A stretch of 64,000 nucleotides of DNA, from the NCBI RefSeq assembly GCF_014529535.1, contig NW_023503374.1, positions 1,550,001 through 1,614,000 on the forward strand, read 5' to 3'. Each line of letters opens with the position of its first letter. Position 1 is the first letter of the stretch. The notes under the pieces were generated by a model that was not told the origin of the DNA, did no database searches, and saw only the letters and a program-made list of their open reading frames with translations. Both the position numbers and the translations under genes were made by a program. Positions 35,701 to 47,269 of this stretch are shown piece after piece. Source of the stretch: Bradysia coprophila. Taxonomy: Eukaryota > Arthropoda > Insecta > Diptera > Sciaridae.

Positions 35701-38700
35701 TTCGAATATTTAGCATAACAGTTGGCTATATGACGTCATCTGATATTGATACAGAAATTGCAAATAAATTACCTAATTGGAGGTGATTCACATTCACTGA
35801 GAAAGTTCTGGAACATGATGAGTTACAGGTCGCATGAGTTATAAATATTAAAAAATGATGAAACTACGAGAAACTGAACTGCGACAACATTATCGATGTT
35901 CGTCACATTATTTGTCAACCTGTTCACAATTCGATGAAAATCGAACTTATTCGAGTCAACAACAAGTTTGATCCTCAAGCCATAGACCAAACCTGAATGA
36001 AATAGTTACTTGCGTGTGTCTTTGACGATTCATTTTAGGCAATTTCGCGGTCTGTAGCCCGAACGAAGTGAGACCAATTACCTTCCACATTCACTCCTAT
36101 AAAAATTGGACGAAAAATCCTCCGTTCAAACACCAAGAGTGCCTGCTCATCTCGTTGTGTTCTGCATCAAGCTTCCGATCCATACGTTACAACTGATCGT
36201 ACCTGTATCTGTCGTATCTGTACAGTTAACACTTAAGGTTACGCATGAGCGTTTAAGGTTACGAAAGAGTTTTAGAAGACTGTAGTAACTCCTGTTACCA
36301 AGCGTCACCCTTCTGTGTGCTTCCTCTTCGATACTATTATCACTGTTGATCTGCGACCCAAGGTAACTGAAGCAATCGACTTTGACTTTGAGACCGATCT
36401 CAGCAATTTCCGCTTCAATGTTCTATTTAAAGATGTCAACATTCCGTCCAACTTAATCTAGGTCATCAGCATAGCGTAGCAACTGACTCAACTTTCTGAA
36501 GATTGTACCGCAGGTTTCCACGTTTCTCTCTTAAAAAACCATCTAAAGAACAATGTTGAAGAATAGAGCTGCCAGTCCATCGCCTTGTCTAGGCCCTTCC
36601 AAGGCTCCAAAAGTTTCAGATAGAGTAATAGCCACACACTCACTCACGATAATTCCAACATTGCAGGGAATACGTTGAAATGGCCACTCATGGATTCATT
36701 CACGTCGATTTAATCGATCAAACATACATGTGTTACATGCTGTCCCGAACAAAATACCTTCAACTGATGCGTTTAGAAAAATCCAATACACCCGACACGC
36801 CCATATTTGGAGTTGCCACAAGTATACCGGCAAAGGACGCAGTGTGTCTGGAAAAATTGAAAATGATTGCAGTACTGGCACCATGCGGAACACTTATGAT
36901 GTACTCTGGACCGCATTTAATCGGAAAAGTTCACGTCGGCGGTGTTCTGTCGAGCCTGGCAAATTTACCGTCCAGTACCACGAATACATTCGGCAGCGGA
37001 TATCCCAGGTTCGTTTTGTGTGTTGGTTTGTTTGAAATGCATTTCTAACCATGATCGATTGTTCAAAGACGGAGCAGTCTACTTCCATCCAGTCAGGAAG
37101 CTAAATTTGAAGATGGACTGCACATGCTATCACCGGTGTATCCGCTGCAACCTCAGTTTCCTTCAAGGTACGTTGATTCGTTGAAATAACAGGAAAATTT
37201 TATTCGATTTCTGTGAACCGGATGTTCAGGGGCGGATTCTGTTCGGGTCTGAAAGATGCAGCTGGTAATCGTTTAACGTTGGTTTATCCTGGCGGTAAAA
37301 TGTATCGCATATCAGTTCCATTCATTAGCGAGTGTCCGTTCGTTACAAAATGCTTGGTCGGTTTGAAGCAAGTGCTCATGAAAGATGTAGCTATCCAGGT
37401 AAATATGGCAAAACCAGAACTCCTCTGCCGTCTAGTGAAACCAGAAATTTAATTTTCATTTTTCGGGCAAGCTTATGGCTAAATGGTTCGTCATGCGTAA
37501 TGCTCCCGGTTCAAAGAATCTAAATCCCCGTCAAGAGTGGTCCATATTCAAGAATGTGTTGCTAGGTAAGAAACAGCCAAAGAGTGGTCGGATTCCATGA
37601 CAAACATTAAACCTAAATCTGTGAACAGAATTGATGGGTCGACCGACACAACAACCGGATAACCAACATAGTAACACATCGAAACAATCGACAGCGGAGC
37701 CGAAAAAGCGTCGAAAAACGGAAAATCTGGGAGGGAATGACAAAGACTGGGAATATTTGGCGCAGATGTTCAGTCAAAACAAATTCGCTTCCAGCACAGA
37801 CTCGAGCCATCTGAACAACGATCCAAATGCTCTGTTGTTCCCATACATTCCGCTAATTTTCTTCACGATGCATTTGATCTACGAGGAAATCAAACTGGAC
37901 GAATTATTGAAAAGTCATTTGCCGTCACTGGCTGAGGTACATTAGTGATGTGACGAAGAGACCAACTTTTTTCATTAATCTCACACGATCCTCCCTGCAG
38001 TTCTTATACCATATGTCGATGGACTTACAACTGGAAACGTATTGTTTGCACTACTTTCTGGATACTCCCAGTCTAGTCTACATGAACTCAAACAGTATTA
38101 TCAACGAGGCGAGTGCTAAAAAACTGAAATACACTCAGTATCTGCAGTACGACGTGCCCAACATCTTTCGGTTTGTGTACGACATCATCAACAAAAGGTC
38201 AACGCATCGATATCCGTGGATAAGTGTGGTGAACGATACATCGAAGAAAGTTGTGCAGGTACGATTTCACGGACGTTATGGCCATAACGCCATTCTCTTC
38301 TCCAGATCTAACGTTTTCTTCCGTTTGTCCTGCAGTTGGTAAATGCCATCGTAAACGAATGTGGCATCGACGAGGAACGCATCGAAACACTCGGCAAAGA
38401 CTCCGAAATGCAGAATCAGCAATCGAATCCACCGGTGTCCAGATCCAAATGCATTGTCAACTGTTTCATTGATCTGGGTATGACGCGGCAACGAATTGAA
38501 AAATTGCCGACATCGATACACTTTCTGTTTGCCGAAGCGTTGGAATTGCATCGGTTGCAACCACCCATCGAAATCGGCGCAAAGGCGTATGAATTGTTGC
38601 TGCGCGCCGATCTGCTCGAGCACACATTGAGAAAAGTCGAAGTGATTGGCAAAGGTAAGTCTCGTCAGGATAACCTCACGCATCCACTACTGCCATTGTT

Positions 38701-41700
38701 GCCAAATTTTTTCAGACTTCAACACATCATTCCGAAACACGCAAAAGGAACACTCACTGTCACTGAAGACTGTTCCGTCGCCCATTCCAAAGTCGGATTC
38801 TTTAATTGCCGACGATGGCATGGAACACATTTTCACGAAATTACTTCAACTCCGGTTCCCCGAAGATCTTCGCATTAACGAGATTCGGCGACTGTTGAGC
38901 AGCTCAAAGCCTGTCTCCATCGATATTGTACAGGCGTTGGGCGTGTCCGATCACGATTTCATCGAGGAACAGGAAAAACAACTATTTGCCATGTGCACAC
39001 GTACGATGGCACTGCCAATGGGACGTGGCATGTTCACGTTGCGAACGTGCACGCCGACCGCAACCGAAATTTTAACGATTCCGAAATTGTGTTTATCCGG
39101 CAAGGAATCGGTCAAGGGAGCTACGATTGAATTGCAACAAATTGAAGTGCCACCGAACATGAACATGTGGCCAATGTTTCACAATGGCGTTGCGGCTGGC
39201 CTACAAATCACACCAATGGCCAAGGATATCGATTCCACGTGGATAGTGTACAATAAACCGAAAACCGCCACTGATGGCAGTGCAGAACATGCGGGATTTT
39301 TGTTGGCGCTGGGTTTGAATGGCCATTTGAAAACGTTGTCGTTTATGAGCATCTATGATTATTCGGTTAAATGCGACGAAATGACCAGCGTTGGACTGTT
39401 TTTGGGTGTTGCAGCCGCATACCGAGGAACAATGGACATCAAAATCACAAAACTGTTGAGTGTACACATTGAGGCCTTACTGCCGCCGACGTCTCTAGAA
39501 TTGGATATTCAACAGAACATTCAAGTGGCCTCAATTATGGGAATTGGAATGCTTTATCAAGAGACTGCTAAGCGACACATCGCCGAGATCCTATTACAAG
39601 AAATTGGTAATTGACTGGGTGGACTTTTCGCACACGGATTCGAATGTACTGAATGAATTTCCGAATATTCTAGGACGTCCACCAGGACCCGAAATGGAAA
39701 ATTGTGTTGAACGAGAGTCGTATGCCTTAGCTGCTGGATTAGCCTTAGGTTTAGTCACACTGGGTAAGGGAGAATCGCCTGCAGGTCTACGTGATCTTCA
39801 TCTCCCTGATACTCTACATTATTACATGATTGGTGGGAACAAACGTCCACTTACTGGTAAGAAACACAATACGTAATTGCCTTGACACAACGTCTTATCG
39901 CTTACCCATCACACATTCCAGGAGCCCAAAAGGAGAAGTATAAATTGCCCTCGTTTCAAGTGCGCGAAGGAGACACTGTAAATATAGATGTAACTGCACC
40001 AGGTGCAACGATAGCCTTAGGTTTAATGTTTTTCAAAACTGGCAACGAAGCGGTTGCTCACTGGATGAAACCACCCGACACAAATTATCTGCTGAATCTC
40101 GTTCGACCCGATCTGCTGCTGTTGCGAATCATTGCCAAAGGTCTGATATTGTGGGACACCATCGAACCGACAAAAAAATGGATAATTGATCAAGTGCCGG
40201 GTGGTCTGTTTTTCGATCTAACAAAGGGTCCCAAGGACATGGCAACATCGGATGTTGACCACGAAGCCAATTGGTTTGTCGAACGTAAAGACTTTGCACA
40301 CAACGAATCGAAGTAAAATCTCTTACATTTCCAGTCAAGCGTGCTGTAATATAACAGCAGGAGCAGCCTTTTGCATTGGTCTTCGTTATGCTGGCACTGA
40401 AGACCCGATTGCATTCAAGACATTGAACAAAATACTCAAATTGTTCCTCGGAATGGAATCTCAGTTTATGGGAGAGTTTGCTGGAAAAGCAACCGTTGAA
40501 TCTTGTCTGATGCTGATCGTACTGTCGATGTCATTGGTACGGCTACTGCATGGGCTAATTGAAAACATTTTACGAAACCTTTTCCATTTAGGTATTTGCC
40601 GGCACTGGCAATCTGGCAATACTACGAGTGTGCCGAATGCTCCGGTCACGACTCGGACAATCCAATACGCATGTCACATACGGCTCGCAAATGGCAATTC
40701 ATATGGCAATCGGTTTCCTATTTCTGGGTGCTGGTCGCTTTACATTATCACGTTCACCGCAAGCGATAGCCGCTTTGGTGTGTGCTCTGTTCCCCAAATT
40801 TCCCACTCACAGCAACGATAATCGCTATCATTTGCAAGCATTTCGACATCTGTACACATTGGCCGTTGAACCTCGATTGCTTTTGCCGCGAAACATCGAC
40901 ACAGGGAAATTATGCTTGAGCAACGTCTCGTAAGTTTAGTCCGTCAAGACATGATTAGGCATTGATTGATTAAATTCTTGTGTCACCCAGATACATCGCT
41001 TTAAACTCAGACGAGTTGATTTCGCTACCCATTGCCCCGTGTATTCTCCCCGAACTGGTGAATCTAAAGGCGGTCATACTGAACGATTCAAACTATTGGC
41101 CCGTTTGCTTTGAGAAGGGAAAAAACTGGGACCAATTAGAGTATGTGTGCCACGATGTCGATGCTTACGAGACCAAGCTAACACGTCTTTCGTTGCAGGT
41201 ATGCCCTAGCCAACTGTTTTTGCATTGACATCAAACAGAAGGCGGGATGTTTGTCCCATTTGGAAGACCCGAATCGACTGAAAAGTCTGTTGGCTCAAAC
41301 GTTAACCAGTGAACAGTACAGTTGTTGGAAAATCAAACCGGAGACGCTGTTGAAATTTTCCAATGACGCCAAAGTGCAGCATTTTACGAATAAATTTCTG
41401 CAAATTTCGAACAAGCCAGCGGATATGTCGCCGGAAGAATGGCAACGCATCCAAATTTTTACGCTGCAATTTTACAATTGCCTCACCAAGGACCGAATGC
41501 ACGGACTGCCCATATCAATGGATCTGTTACGGGTATGTATAACCGAACGAGCGACACTCACTTGCTTAATGTTTGACTAATTTTCCCATTATTCAATACA
41601 GTGTCTGGAACTGATCGAAAGACATGCGGCCTCAAACTACGATCTGTGGCAACTGAAGATGGTGTCCTGCATTCTACGGCAGTGCAACAAAAACATTTTA

Positions 41701-42012
41701 CTGTCGCCGGAAATTCTGAAATCATTTTCCAGTCGACTGTTCACGGCAATGGAACGGTTACTGGTGCAACACGCGGCCTGTATGAAACGTTACCTGTTCT
41801 CGTCGAATACGACATTTTTGCAGGAGTCGACCGGTGAAATAGCCGCTAAAATCGCCACACTAATCACGTTCTACGATTTGCCGATAAACATTTTGAATTT
41901 GGTCGATTTAGGGGGTCAGTTGAACTATTTTCGGATGTTGGTTGAATTCAAAAAGCTTGGCCTGGACACGCACACCATTCAATGTGTATTCAAAGTGTTG
42001 AAATTGGAATAA
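32767..42012 (+). CDS. ANAPC1: Anaphase-promoting complex subunit 1
   Basis: Largest scaffold subunit of the APC/C ubiquitin ligase that drives mitotic exit (Drosophila shattered). Nineteen exons: 32767-32787, 32871-33339, 33399-33905, 33978-34275, 36667-37008, 37069-37167, 37230-37398, 37472-37565, 37629-37936, 38001-38258, 38336-38654, 38716-39606, 39674-39856, 39922-40312, 40335-40536, 40592-40929, 40991-41198, 41239-41532, 41602-42012. Phases agree throughout; 5802 nt, 1933 aa, against about 1940 in human. The N-terminus MIASEPLEFIPRGRK, CLIDSTSLRVY, FPYIPLIFFTMHLIYEE and the proteasome/cyclosome repeats (SYALAAGLALGLVTLGKG, MAIHMAIGFLFLGAGRFTLS) are diagnostic. A TAA in one frame near 33425 is only intronic read-through. 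AATAAA overlaps the stop (42008). Intron 4 is 2.4 kb and holds repeats and an antisense ORF. Confidence 0.97.
34446..34724 (-). CDS. Hypothetical Q/N-rich ORF inside ANAPC1 intron 4
   Basis: A 92-codon frame from an ATG at 34724 to a stop, antisense to ANAPC1 and wholly within its 2.4-kb intron. The protein is low-complexity: MSTNNNRQENSERS, a N/T-rich middle, then HQAHQQLHQQLHQQLSNGPE with QQLH repeats. No domain is recognised. It could be a nested single-exon gene, or the first exon of a spliced one (CGTGGTAATG near 34480 offers a donor), or chance. CAA/CAG-rich tracts keep one frame open easily, so confidence is low. Confidence 0.35.
   Translation of the reverse strand: MSTNNNRQENSERSVVTSVNSNQDNNFDNTNGQTHTFTWSSNNQPPPRNHIIQHVYLHQAHQQLHQQLHQQLSNGPELRQRGNAAITNQQNL
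35080..35116. repeat. (GTGATA)n microsatellite
   Basis: Imperfect run of GTGATA/GATAGG units in ANAPC1 intron 4. Confidence 0.6.
35130..36050. other. Intronic repeat-like stretch, no gene
   Basis: Contains AGAGCGTAGCGAGAGCAAC and, at about 36055, GCCCGAACGAAGTGAGACC; both resemble the CTCGCTTCGCTC blocks of repeats at 9920, 10690 and 44990. Two short frames here are not credible genes. Confidence 0.4.
36270..36625 (-). pseudogene. Heavily decayed non-LTR reverse transcriptase remnant
   Basis: Minus-strand frames, interrupted by stops, give GPRQGDGLAALFFNIVL (the QGD motif region), a YAMLMT segment where YADD would stand, and downstream VSKSKSIASVT. The order and spacing fit an RTE-like reverse transcriptase palm, inserted antisense in ANAPC1 intron 4. 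Too decayed to classify. Confidence 0.5.
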
Positions 42013-42056
42013 AATGAAATTGAAATGAAATGTGGGCTTTGGTTTGATTGGTGACT

Positions 42057-42125
42057 CTATAATCCATGTGCTTGTGTCAATCCGCTTGCTCTGCGTCGTT
42101 CGAGATTTTCATTTAGCTCGTTGGC
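42057..42125 (-). CDS. Candidate terminal coding exon of an unidentified gene
   Basis: A pyrimidine-rich TTTTTTGTTTCCAG acceptor on the minus strand is followed by 23 in-frame codons, ANELNENLERRRASGLTQAH, then GL and a stop. The translation looks like a natural charged C-terminus, and the exon is convergent with ANAPC1, 44 bp from its stop codon. No upstream exon could be found: a 3.4-kb insertion (42146-45576) lies directly in the putative intron. It may be a relic or chance. Confidence 0.3.
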   Translation of the reverse strand, partial: ANELNENLERRRASGLTQAHGL

Positions 42126-42145
42126 CTGGAAACAAAAAATTATGA
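42120..42145. repeat. Left 26-bp direct repeat flanking an insertion
   Basis: A 26-bp sequence (starting GTTGGCCTGGAAAC, ending AATTATGA) is repeated exactly at 45577-45602. This is best read as the target-site duplication of the intervening 3.4 kb. Confidence 0.65.
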
Positions 42146-42541
42146 TGGATTGGTAGGCGGCGAAGCCGACCGGTCGAAAAATATTTGAGCTCCGCGAAAA
42201 TATTGTGAAAAGTTAATAAAATATGGGGTAATTGACGACTAAATGGACCACGACTATGATGGAAATGACACCAGGGAGACACACGCGAAATAATATCGAA
42301 TTATGCCCCGGATTCGTATCGTTTTGGGCTCACGAACTGTCAAAGAAAGTTGTACTGCGAGAACGAGAAAAGAAAAGAAAACAATGGAAGAGTACTGGAT
42401 CTTGGGCGGGACACAACCAATTACAAGTTCTGATGCTTCCATGTACGGTTACCAATGCAGTATCATAGTGAACCATCTGTGGATTTTGCCCTGTGAGTCA
42501 GCATATGTGGGAGCGATACGACAGAAACGCTGTCCAGACTG

Positions 42542-42652
42542 TTGAGGATACCGCAACGAGTGATACACAATAATTGGCAGGGTGACACATTCTGTCTAAG
42601 GAAGATATCACTTTGTGGATTGTTGTGAATGCCGCGATGCGAGAATCCTCAA
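42542..42652. mobile_element. MITE related to the AATCTCGC family
   Basis: Ends TTGAGGATACCGCAACGAGT and GCGATGCGAGAATCCTCAA, with an ACACAATAAT...TCACTTTGTGGAT interior like that of 58598-58703 (ACAATAATACACA...TCACTTTGTAAAT). Confidence 0.6.
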
Positions 42653-44286
42653 ATCGGTCTAAAGAAAGGCGGAATCTGTGCGGTGAGAGCATTGGCAAGC
42701 GTTGAAAGAAGTATGGAGGAAGAAGTATGTTGTCTGAAGCTGTTTCAGCTTTTCCGAAATGTTTTTACGGTTTTCTAGTTTTCCGATGAATTCTCGACAG
42801 GTTTACAGTTTTTCCGTTTTTTCGTAATTTCCCGATTGTTGGTCGTTTTCCCATTTTTGTTCTTTTTCCCGATTTCAGTCGGTTTCCGAATTTTCTAGAT
42901 TTCTCGTCGTTTCCCATTTCCTGCCTCAACTTATTAGCTACCTGGTGTTCATAAGCCTATGTTAATGTCTGCCGTGGTTTGTATGGGAAGCTTGGTGGAA
43001 GTTTTAAACAATAGAATTCTTTTGTTTAAATTTTTCACTAGGTTTCTTATGCAAATTACAGCAGATGTGTTCCTCGACGTTTGTGTTAGATCCGATCGTT
43101 TGTGAGAAGCGTTAACTTGCCGTTATCCCAAAAGAAAGTGGCCAACGGAACTAGTCCAAAGGAGAATCTTTTTGTGTGAACGGATTTCCCTTTGCTGCGG
43201 AAGAAATTTCTTTGAGGTAAACGAGAGCCGTTTTTCACGAAGTGGAAGCGTTTTTTATGAAAGTAATACGTTTCGGCTTTTTTCTCCGTAAGGTGCTTCG
43301 GTTAAATGACGAAGAAGGGAGTTGCGAATGTGTCTTTATGACGTTTCTTCACTTTCTGCTGACTTTTCTTGGCGTTTTTCGCATTCAGGTCTTTGTTATT
43401 CTTGTCAAATTAACAAATCTGTCAAGAGTGATGAATTGTCGCTAGAAATCGATAGAGTGTGAAGAAGCGCCAGGAAAAATCGCCAGAGGTTTCTTCGCTC
43501 TCTGGGGATTTTTCTTGCCAAAGTGTGACGGATCACCGAAAAGGGTCTTGACGATTTGGCTTTAGTTGTGCTTCACGGCTATCGTTTGTAGACATTCACG
43601 CTCTTTTGTTGCTTCTTCGCACTCTTCTGTCGCTTTTGTGGTCGTATAGTCGTTCTGCCCAAATGCTTACGACGACAATGACTTCCGACTGAGCGCTGAA
43701 TTTTGCTAAGGTTCTCCAAAGTTTTTAGCAAATGGCAGTTGAATTTTCCGAAGGTGAGCCATGTGGCACTTACAGCAAAATCCTGAGGCATTTTGACCTT
43801 TTTGGTTGTGCTCTGCGAAAGTTTGCAAAATGTGGAAAGTGCCCAAGAGCTCTGGATGTAACTCAGACTAGTAATGTCATTTACCTGGCGCCTGAAATGA
43901 ATTTCTTGAGTTTCTCGAATTTGTTGGATTTCTTGACGTCGCAGAATTTCCAGCAATTTTTGTGTAGTTTTCAGCCTGGGTCAGGCTTGGTTTCCGCTTG
44001 CCGAAGAAGCACTCTGTATGAGAGACGCTTGGCTCCGTCTGCATTGAGCGGAAAGTGAACGTCGGCCGATTCTTCTTCTAAGTAGGCTTTGCTGCGTGGT
44101 AGTTTACAGAGTTCGCTGTGCCACGTCTGTTGCTTCGTTAGTTCGTGTTACTGTGAGTGAGTGCAATAGCCAGAGCTTCTTTTTGTTGCAGCTGTCCGTG
44201 GGTCGTATCCAGGGATGTCTGAAATGCGCCTTGGGGAAGAATCATACAAGTGAATGAACGAAGCATGTAACGCAATTCATGCCGTG

Positions 44287-44407
44287 GATCATCTTCAGGT
44301 GACAGTACTTTCAGGCGTAGCCTCATTTTAGTTTCGTTAAATGTTTCGTTCATTTATTCATTTGTATTTTAACGTGGATGTCATTTCGGACATCCTTGAT
44401 GATGATC
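44287..44407. mobile_element. MITE, second copy of the GATCATCTTCA family
   Basis: GATCATCTTCAGGTGACAGTACTTTCAG, AAATGTTTCGTTCATT and CCTTGATGATGATC parallel the copy at 5531-5668, in the same order. Confidence 0.65.
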
Positions 44408-44715
44408 TATCGATAAGATAGTTTCGACGGTTTCAATTAGACATGTAGTTGCCGCGTAATCATGTTTGGAAACGGACGACGCTGGTTGTTAATTGCCAGT
44501 GGCGCATGTATGATTTGTTTCGTTTGGGCGTGCGCATGGTGTGTGAAAGCGCTCAAGCGTTTTTGTATTTTATATATTTTTTGACCAAGGTTCTGAAAGA
44601 ACAGTTTAAGTCTACCACGAAGGCACTCACTACGGGTAGTGTGGAAGGTCGACTTGAAGAAAGTGTTTTCTTTCGGATGCTCAGTATTTTGCTTTTGTTA
44701 AATTGCATTTCTCAT

Positions 44716-44741
44716 GCTAGGTCCCACCTTTTGGGTGGGAC
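44716..44741. repeat. CTAGG-TCCCACC...GGTGGGAC terminal-repeat-like hairpin
   Basis: GTCCCACCTTTTGGGTGGGAC is a perfect hairpin, and with the preceding CTAGG it resembles the ends of the 5.5-kb foldback element at 9565 and 15055. Confidence 0.5.
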
Positions 44742-44966
44742 AGATCCTTTGATGTCTGAACATGTCAATGGTATTTTTATTAGCCATGATCTATTGCAAT
44801 GAAATGTAATTTTGATGGCAAAAAAGCGTGTTTAGAAGAAGGACTACTAGAACTGTCTAAATCTCTCATTAATAATTTAATTCGGTTTGGTTTCGCTGAA
44901 AATCTTCAAAACGTTGTCTATGAAATGACACGGTAAGGGTTTGCGTATATGTTTTTAATAAAACTT

Positions 44967-45018
44967 AAACTCGTGTGAATTACGGCCCTCGCTTCGCTCT
45001 GGCAAACTTCCCACTCGT
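44967..45018. repeat. Third copy of the AACTCGTGTGAATTACGGCC palindrome
   Basis: AACTCGTGTGAATTACGGCC, CTCGCTTCGCTCTGGC and TTCCCACTCGTT, nearly identical to 9896-9950 and 10672-10727. The two ends pair as a hairpin. Confidence 0.7.
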
Positions 45019-45547
45019 TGATTTTTGTTCTGTTTGTTCGGTTTTGTTTAGAAGGCAAAATCACGCGGCTATTTTTGATGAAAACAATACAAGTAATGAA
45101 GTGAACCATGGACGTAAAAATAAAGTAGATGACGAAGGAAGGACACTTGAAACAAAATGAATATGAAAGAACTAAAAAGGTACAGAGCGTGACAAAATAA
45201 GAAAAGGTAAAATCAAAGGGAAAAGGTAATTGATAAAAGATGATAAAGTAGCTAGTCCGACCACATAGATCGAGCGACGGTGGTTGAGTTAGTTACCACA
45301 GAAAGTACTCTGTGGTATATAAGAAAATAGTAAACCAGAGTGGTGTGCCCTACACTGATAGCATTCAGAACACACATTAAGTTCGAAAGGTGAAAGTTGA
45401 ACGGGGAGAGTGGAGACATACTAATGTGTGCTTTGAATGTAATCAAGGAGAACGAAAAGGGGGGATTAGGGTCTGACTCACAATCAAACCAAAATCCTCA
45501 CGTCCAATGTTCTCATGGGATCGCTCACAGGAGCACGTTTTGGTTAC

Positions 45548-45576
45548 TCAAGTCAAGTCAAGTCAAGTCAAGTCAA
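45548..45576. repeat. (TCAAG)n microsatellite
   Basis: About five and a half pentanucleotide units directly left of the right-hand 26-bp direct repeat. Confidence 0.85.
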
Positions 45577-45681
45577 GTTGGCCTGGAAACAAAAAATTAT
45601 GAAAAAATTTCGTTGCTTTGAAAATCGACTTTTTAGGTCTTTTTTCTTTTAGAAAAAAACCCTTTTGTGAACACTTCATCT

Positions 45682-45712
45682 GTCCGTCCGTCTGTCTGTC
45701 TGTCTGTCTGTC
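45682..45712. repeat. (TCTG/TCCG)n microsatellite
   Basis: TGTCCGTCCG followed by five TCTG units. Confidence 0.85.
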
Positions 45713-45769
45713 CATGTGTCTGTGTCACTATTCAAAAATGAGACGATAACAGCCTTGATTCAAAATTGC

Positions 45770-46700
45770 AATTCTACTATGAGCAAATCAACACCAGGCA
45801 AATAATAATTATTTGTTATCTGATAACCGATCGCTCGCAGTTGGCATTGCAATTCGAAAATTTGGTAGTTGGTAGCTGACAACCGAACGTAATTTTCGGC
45901 AGAGATGTTTACTATTCGAGAACTACGCACCGACTGACGAAATTATTCTACCTGCTTGCCGATTTATAAAACGAAAATTTGGTAGGTGGTAGTTTTGGTA
46001 GTTGATAGTTTTGGTAGTTGATAGTTTTGGTAGTTACCAGCTAAAATTCAATATTGTAAAGTCACTAAGAGCAAATCAACACCAGGCAAATAATAATTAT
46101 TTGTTATCTGATAACAGATAGCTCACAGTTAACATTGCAATTCTAAAATTTTGTAGTTGGTAGCTGACTGTAAATATTATAATTGACTACCAATTGTAAT
46201 TTTCGGCAGAGATGTTTACTATTCGAGAGCTGCGCACCAACTGACAAAATTATTCTGCCTGCTTGCCTATTTAAAGCTTGAATTTTTGGTAGTTGACTAC
46301 CAAACTGGTAGTTGACTACCAAACTGGTAGTTGACTACCAAACTGGTAGTTGACTACCAAACTGGTAGTTGACTACCAAACTGGTAGTTGACTACCAAAC
46401 TGGTAGTTGACTACCAAACTGGTAGTTGACTACCATACTGATAGAGAGGTGGTAGAGATGTTAACTGTTTGAGAGCTGCACACCGATTGATGAAATTATT
46501 TAGGCTGCTTGCCTATTTATAATTCGATAATTTGGTAGTTGACTACCAAACTGGTAGTTGAATACCAAAATGGTAGTTGAATACTAAATTGGTAGTTGAC
46601 TACGAAACTGATAGAACGATGGTGGCGATGTTTACTGTTCAACAGCTGGATATCGACTGAATAAACTATTCTTCCTGCTTGCCTATTTATAACTCTTGGT
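45770..46700. repeat. Complex tandem repeat, units of about 230-290 bp
   Basis: Landmarks recur in order. GAGCAAATCAACACCAGGCA with ATAATAATTATTTGTTATCTG occurs at about 45781 and 46071. GAGATGTTTACTATTCGAGA is followed by AAATTATTC...TGCTTGCC.ATTTA at about 45903, 46206, 46453 and 46626. Each unit ends in a run of TGGTAGTT(G)-type repeats, which in the third unit has expanded into the palindromic satellite. Confidence 0.75.
46288..46439. repeat. Palindromic 19-bp satellite, eight perfect units
   Basis: Eight head-to-tail copies of GGTAGTTGACTACCAAACT, with degenerate copies at 46533-46612. Each unit contains GGTAGT-TG-ACTACC, a 6-bp hairpin, and each junction ACCAAACTGGT is another near-palindrome, so the whole array can cruciform or fold on itself in many registers. 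Confidence 0.95.
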
Positions 46701-47269
46701 AGTTGGTATCTCGAGAAGTGAGAAAATTGAGAGAAAGAAAAAAGACCTCACTAGGCTTATAGCCGGTCTATTCTTGTTCCATACATTTTCGGAGATCGGA
46801 ACCGGTTTTTATGACACAAGCACGTGGACTACTAAGTGACAAAGATTCGATCTTCACTTATAGCGAATCTTGTACTTCAATTGGTTTCACATGAATTTTT
46901 CTATTCCAGTTGACTTCATAACGACGCATAGATTCTAGTAAGATTTCAGTGGGAGATGCGGGAAATCAGGATAAATAGCAAAATATGCTTACTTTCTCGC
47001 CAACAGCTTCTGTTGTACAAACCTGACTTTCTTAAAAATTAAATATTCTGTTTCGGCTCGTCAATATTTCATTTGACATATCGCACACCATTTTTGAGCG
47101 AAATCATTCAGATATGTGCTGATTAAACTAGTGAAAAACAGGCAAAACAAAACAAACCAAAATTACTGTTCCGGGAAGTTGACTCCAAATTTCTATCGGC
47201 TCTACCACTAAAACGCCACTTCGGAGAGAGGTGAGTTGTGACTCGTTGAATTCGTTCCCCTTTTCTATT

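Larger units (their letters stand above)
42146..45576. mobile_element. 3.4-kb insertion ending in a (TCAAG)n tail
   Basis: Flanked by exact 26-bp direct repeats and ending on the right with about five TCAAG units, the structure expected of a retroposed element with a microsatellite 3' tail. The interior has ORFs of at most 125 codons, none recognisable as a reverse transcriptase. It holds several shorter elements (42542-42652, 44287-44407, 44716-44741, 44967-45018). The identity of the source element is unknown. Confidence 0.5.

Noticed and set aside
43579-43956. 125-codon minus-strand ORF in the 3.4-kb insertion
   Set aside because: Gln/Lys-rich chance frame without a motif, overlapping an equally long plus-strand frame.
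46288-46439. Regular short repeats resembling a CRISPR array
   Set aside because: There are no spacers; the units abut directly and the genome is eukaryotic.
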